A stretch of 26,770 bases of DNA from an uncultured Bacteroides sp. GTDB taxonomy: Bacteria > Bacteroidota > Bacteroidia > Bacteroidales > Bacteroidaceae. The position numbers and the translations under genes are program-made. The stretch spans positions 1 to 26,770 of the forward strand of contig CAMTFK010000045.1 in assembly GCA_947071285.1 (NCBI GenBank). Direction: 5' to 3'. A model generated the notes under the pieces. It ran no database searches and was not told where the DNA came from. It saw nothing but the letters and a program-made list of their open reading frames with translations. Below, piece after piece: positions 24,113 to 26,770 of the stretch; the stretch's first letter is position 1, and every line of letters begins with the position of its first letter.

Positions 24113-26647
24113 TTACTTTTTCTTTTCTATATTCTGATGAATACGTATTACCGTAAACGAATAGGCCGGCATTGCATAAGGGAAGTCATTTCCTTCTACT
24201 TTAAAGTCGGAAGAAACAGGCTTTGCACCTTTATCCTTGGGGTCGCCTGTTAGCAGGATTTTCGTTGCCGAAGGATTAACTAAAGTTACACCGTCCAACT
24301 TCACCTGAGCAGAAACTTCCACAGGAAGCATATTCACCAACTTCACGATATAATCTCCTGTGTTGGCGTCTTTCACAACAGAAACTCCTACGCGCTTCTT
24401 CACGGCATCCCAACCGTTGTTCAATTTCACATCAGAAGCAAGATACTCGTTTCCGGAGTTCTGACCATACATTAGTTGTGTATAATAGCCCACTGTAGGC
24501 TTCACTTCCGTATTATTGAAATAAATCAAGTCCGGATTCCATTGCGTATGCCCGTCTTTCGCCAATAGCGGAGCGTAGGAAGTCATTTCCACTACATCAC
24601 CGTTACGCTCCACGGCTGTCAGGTACAAGGCTTCGGCAAGTGCTGTTTCTACATTATTGGGGCGGCCCGGCAAGTGGGCGGCATATTCGCCTAAGTATAC
24701 TTTCGCCTTTTTGCGGTCGTAACGGTCGTAATAATCCTGATTGTGAATCAGCCAGCCCGGTTCTACATAATAATGTTCGTCAACCATAGGGACACCCAGC
24801 TCGGTGGCAAGGTCCCAACCTACTTCGTAGTCCGTACCTTCATAGAACGGGCCGGTAGTACCAATCACTGTCACTTCCGGATATTTCTCCTTGACAGCAT
24901 CGAATATCATCTTAAAACGTTCTACAAATACTTCCGTTATCATGTCTTCGTTACCGATACCGATATACTTCAGATTGAACGGTTTCGGGTGTCCGGCTTC
25001 GGCACGCTTCTTGCCCCATACAGTCTTGCGGGCATCTCCGTTGGCATATTCTATCAGGTCGAGAACATCCTGAATATATTGCGGCATTTCTTCCATCGGG
25101 ATACCGCCCTGTTGTCCCATGCAAGTCAGTTCACCTTTAGAATGATGGGCACAAGTACCTGAGTTCTGGCAAGGAACACCTGCTGCAACTACCGGTACAG
25201 GTTCTGCACCCATATCTTCGCAGAACAGGAAGTATTCATGGTATCCCAGGCCACGGGTCTGATGGTAGCCCCAAAGGTTACGCAGAGGCTTGCGGGCTTC
25301 CAACGGACCGATAGAACCTTTCCAGTCGTAAATATTGTCTACACCATCGCCATGAGCCACGCATCCACCGGGGAAACGAACGAAACGGGGGTGAAGGTCG
25401 GCAAGCGTTTGCGCCAGGTCGGCACGGAGTCCGTTCTTACGACCCTTGAAAGTCTTTTGCGGGAAGAGGGAAACCATGTCCAACGCCAGTTGTTGGGTGC
25501 CCATCCATGCAAGAGGAGTAATAGTCAGTACGGCATCCGTGGCATCCTGGTATGCCGTCAGCACGGCGCGTTGCTTCTTCCATTCCTTGGAAGTGACGGA
25601 GAGCACAGCCATTGCCACCTCTTTACCGTCTTTCGTCTGCAAAGCAACTTTCACCTTTCCACCTTTTCCTTCGAGCATTTTTGAGAAGAAAGAGAAATCG
25701 TACTTCTCTTCTTTCTTCACGGCAATACCATCGAAACCGGAATTTACCAGAGAAACTTCAGCAGGCATGTTCACTTCAAGCACTGCATAATGGGAATTAT
25801 TGGGATGTATCGGATTCTCCGTTGCGATGCTCAATTTTCCATTCTCTCCCCGAACACTCCAGGAATGTGTACTGTTCCAGTTCTGGTCGTTACCACGGTC
25901 AGTAGGGGCATATTCAAAGTCGCGGTTCTGTATCAACTCAGCGTACAGGCCACCGTCAGCCGCATAGTTGATGTCCTCAAAGAAAATACCAATCAGATGG
26001 TTGCTGATATTCTTGGCTTCATCAGCTTTCACCCGGATAGTAGCTTCTACGGGTTTCAGGTTTGCAAAACGAACAGGGTCTTGTTCCGTACGTTCGGCAT
26101 TCAATGACTGGCGATATTTCTTGGCTTCGGCAAAGCGGATGATATTCTGAACCGTAGCATAAGGTACTTCCTGCATCCAGCCTTCCTGTTCCTGACCGTT
26201 TATCACTACTTTCTTTTCGGTAGTGGGGAACACATCCTTCGGCTCGTACTTTCTACGATCTGCCGGAGAGAAGTACTTCTGTGCTTCCCACTTTTGCAAA
26301 TCAGGCGAAGTTACATAGGCAAGCGCTTCACCGGTATTGGTGGCTGCCCAGATGCAATGCCATTTGCCGTCGGCACGGGTTTGCGTCAGGTGGGGTTTAA
26401 ACATCGTTTTTGCACGTCCCCACGGGCCAAAGTCAGAGTTTACATAAGCAAAGCCATCTGCCACGCTGAACCATTTCTCTCCATCGGGGCTCCAGGCAAA
26501 CTTCAAACCGCTTCTGCCGTCATGGTTGGAATAAGAAAAAAGGTACACCTGGTCAGGTTCGTTCATCACAGCATCTACCTTTGCCTGCACAGGCAACACA
26601 AAGGATAGCAGCAGACACAAACTTAAAAATTTCATCAATTTGTTCAT
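24113..26647 (-). CDS. GH51 alpha-L-arabinofuranosidase with N-terminal propeller-like segment
   Basis: 844 residues. A signal peptide (cleavage near 22, VQA/K) is followed by about 180 residues (24-205) that are not GH51. They read as part of a GH43/GH32-type beta-propeller, with YLFSYSNHDG, LKFAWSPDGEKW and YVTSPDLQKWE blades, but are too short for five blades. GH51 proper starts with GIFFEDINYAADGG (220-233), then a CBM4-like insert (about 245-395), RFPGGCVAHG (424-433), acid/base Glu567 (GIGNEDMI), nucleophile Glu654 (YLGEYAAH) and a C-terminal sandwich. A loop with Cys493, Cys499, His501, His502 and Cys509 is absent from the neighbouring paralogue. It should release alpha-L-arabinofuranose; the extra segment may bind glycan. 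The start at 26647 has an in-frame alternative at 26635. No promoter is evident upstream, so it may be read from beyond the window. Confidence 0.91.
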   Translation of the reverse strand: MNKLMKFLSLCLLLSFVLPVQAKVDAVMNEPDQVYLFSYSNHDGRSGLKFAWSPDGEKWFSVADGFAYVNSDFGPWGRAKTMFKPHLTQTRADGKWHCIWAATNTGEALAYVTSPDLQKWEAQKYFSPADRRKYEPKDVFPTTEKKVVINGQEQEGWMQEVPYATVQNIIRFAEAKKYRQSLNAERTEQDPVRFANLKPVEATIRVKADEAKNISNHLIGIFFEDINYAADGGLYAELIQNRDFEYAPTDRGNDQNWNSTHSWSVRGENGKLSIATENPIHPNNSHYAVLEVNMPAEVSLVNSGFDGIAVKKEEKYDFSFFSKMLEGKGGKVKVALQTKDGKEVAMAVLSVTSKEWKKQRAVLTAYQDATDAVLTITPLAWMGTQQLALDMVSLFPQKTFKGRKNGLRADLAQTLADLHPRFVRFPGGCVAHGDGVDNIYDWKGSIGPLEARKPLRNLWGYHQTRGLGYHEYFLFCEDMGAEPVPVVAAGVPCQNSGTCAHHSKGELTCMGQQGGIPMEEMPQYIQDVLDLIEYANGDARKTVWGKKRAEAGHPKPFNLKYIGIGNEDMITEVFVERFKMIFDAVKEKYPEVTVIGTTGPFYEGTDYEVGWDLATELGVPMVDEHYYVEPGWLIHNQDYYDRYDRKKAKVYLGEYAAHLPGRPNNVETALAEALYLTAVERNGDVVEMTSYAPLLAKDGHTQWNPDLIYFNNTEVKPTVGYYTQLMYGQNSGNEYLASDVKLNNGWDAVKKRVGVSVVKDANTGDYIVKLVNMLPVEVSAQVKLDGVTLVNPSATKILLTGDPKDKGAKPVSSDFKVEGNDFPYAMPAYSFTVIRIHQNIEKKK

Positions 26648-26729
26648 GATATATAAGATTTGTTGGGTTAATATTTTTAGAGGGGGATAAATGATAATTT
26701 AGCGGCGTGATTTACGGAGTAACTTAATT

Positions 26730-26770
26730 CCCCTCCTCCAGTCGGAGGAGGGGTGCCCAAAGGGCGGGGT
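26730..26770. repeat. Palindromic extragenic repeat (REP-like), cut by the window edge
   Basis: CCCCTCCTCC (26730-26739) and GGAGGAGGGG (26744-26753) form a perfect 10-bp hairpin with a 4-base loop, followed by a second hairpin GCCC-AAA-GGGC (26755-26765) and a G-rich tail. From memory, similar double hairpins recur between genes in Bacteroides genomes. It lies 83 bases upstream of the larger GH51 gene. Confidence 0.65.

Overview
The window looks like a Bacteroides (gut Bacteroidota) chromosome segment carrying a glycan-foraging locus (polysaccharide utilization locus, PUL) for pectic side chains, most likely arabinose- and galactose-decorated rhamnogalacturonan-I or a pectic arabinogalactan. 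The evidence is a SusC/SusD outer-membrane pair, a 1348-residue hybrid two-component regulator (HTCS) with 14 propeller motifs, Bacteroidota-type -7 promoter boxes (TAnnTTTG), and a set of secreted enzymes: CE12-type esterase (partial), three GH43 modules, GH28, GH2 and two GH51. The substrate is inferred from the enzyme set; no gene here proves it.

Layout. (1) 1-10561, minus strand: a probable operon read right to left: tandem GH43 protein, SusC, SusD, GH28, a base-less GH43 lipoprotein, then the start of a rhamnogalacturonan-acetylesterase-like gene that runs off the left edge. SusC has a good promoter of its own, and stem-loops lie after SusD and before the esterase. (2) 10562-11065: a 504-bp AT-rich divergent control region with several inverted and direct repeats. 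(3) 11066-15837, plus strand: an HU-related protein with a C-terminal winged-helix-like domain, then the HTCS. (4) 15907-18588, minus strand: a soluble multi-PAS hybrid histidine kinase, convergent with the HTCS. (5) 18893-26647, minus strand: two GH51 alpha-L-arabinofuranosidase-type genes, a terminator, then a GH2 beta-galactosidase with its own promoter overlapped by a perfect 17-bp inverted repeat. (6) 26730-26770: a palindromic extragenic repeat cut by the right edge.

How the genes may work together (inference): SusC/SusD import oligosaccharides; the esterase and GH28 act on the galacturonan/rhamnogalacturonan backbone; GH43 and GH51 enzymes remove arabinose; the base-less GH43 and GH2 remove galactose; the HTCS senses a periplasmic oligosaccharide and activates the operon. 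No SusE/F-like glycan-binding protein, polysaccharide lyase or unsaturated-uronide hydrolase lies in the window.

I found no wholly new system. The least explained items are the HU/winged-helix protein beside the HTCS, the repeat-rich divergent control region, the 17-bp palindrome at the GH2 promoter, the base-less GH43, and a GH51 carrying a partial propeller-like N-terminus and a Cys/His-rich loop. No tRNA, rRNA, CRISPR array, transposase or prophage gene was seen.
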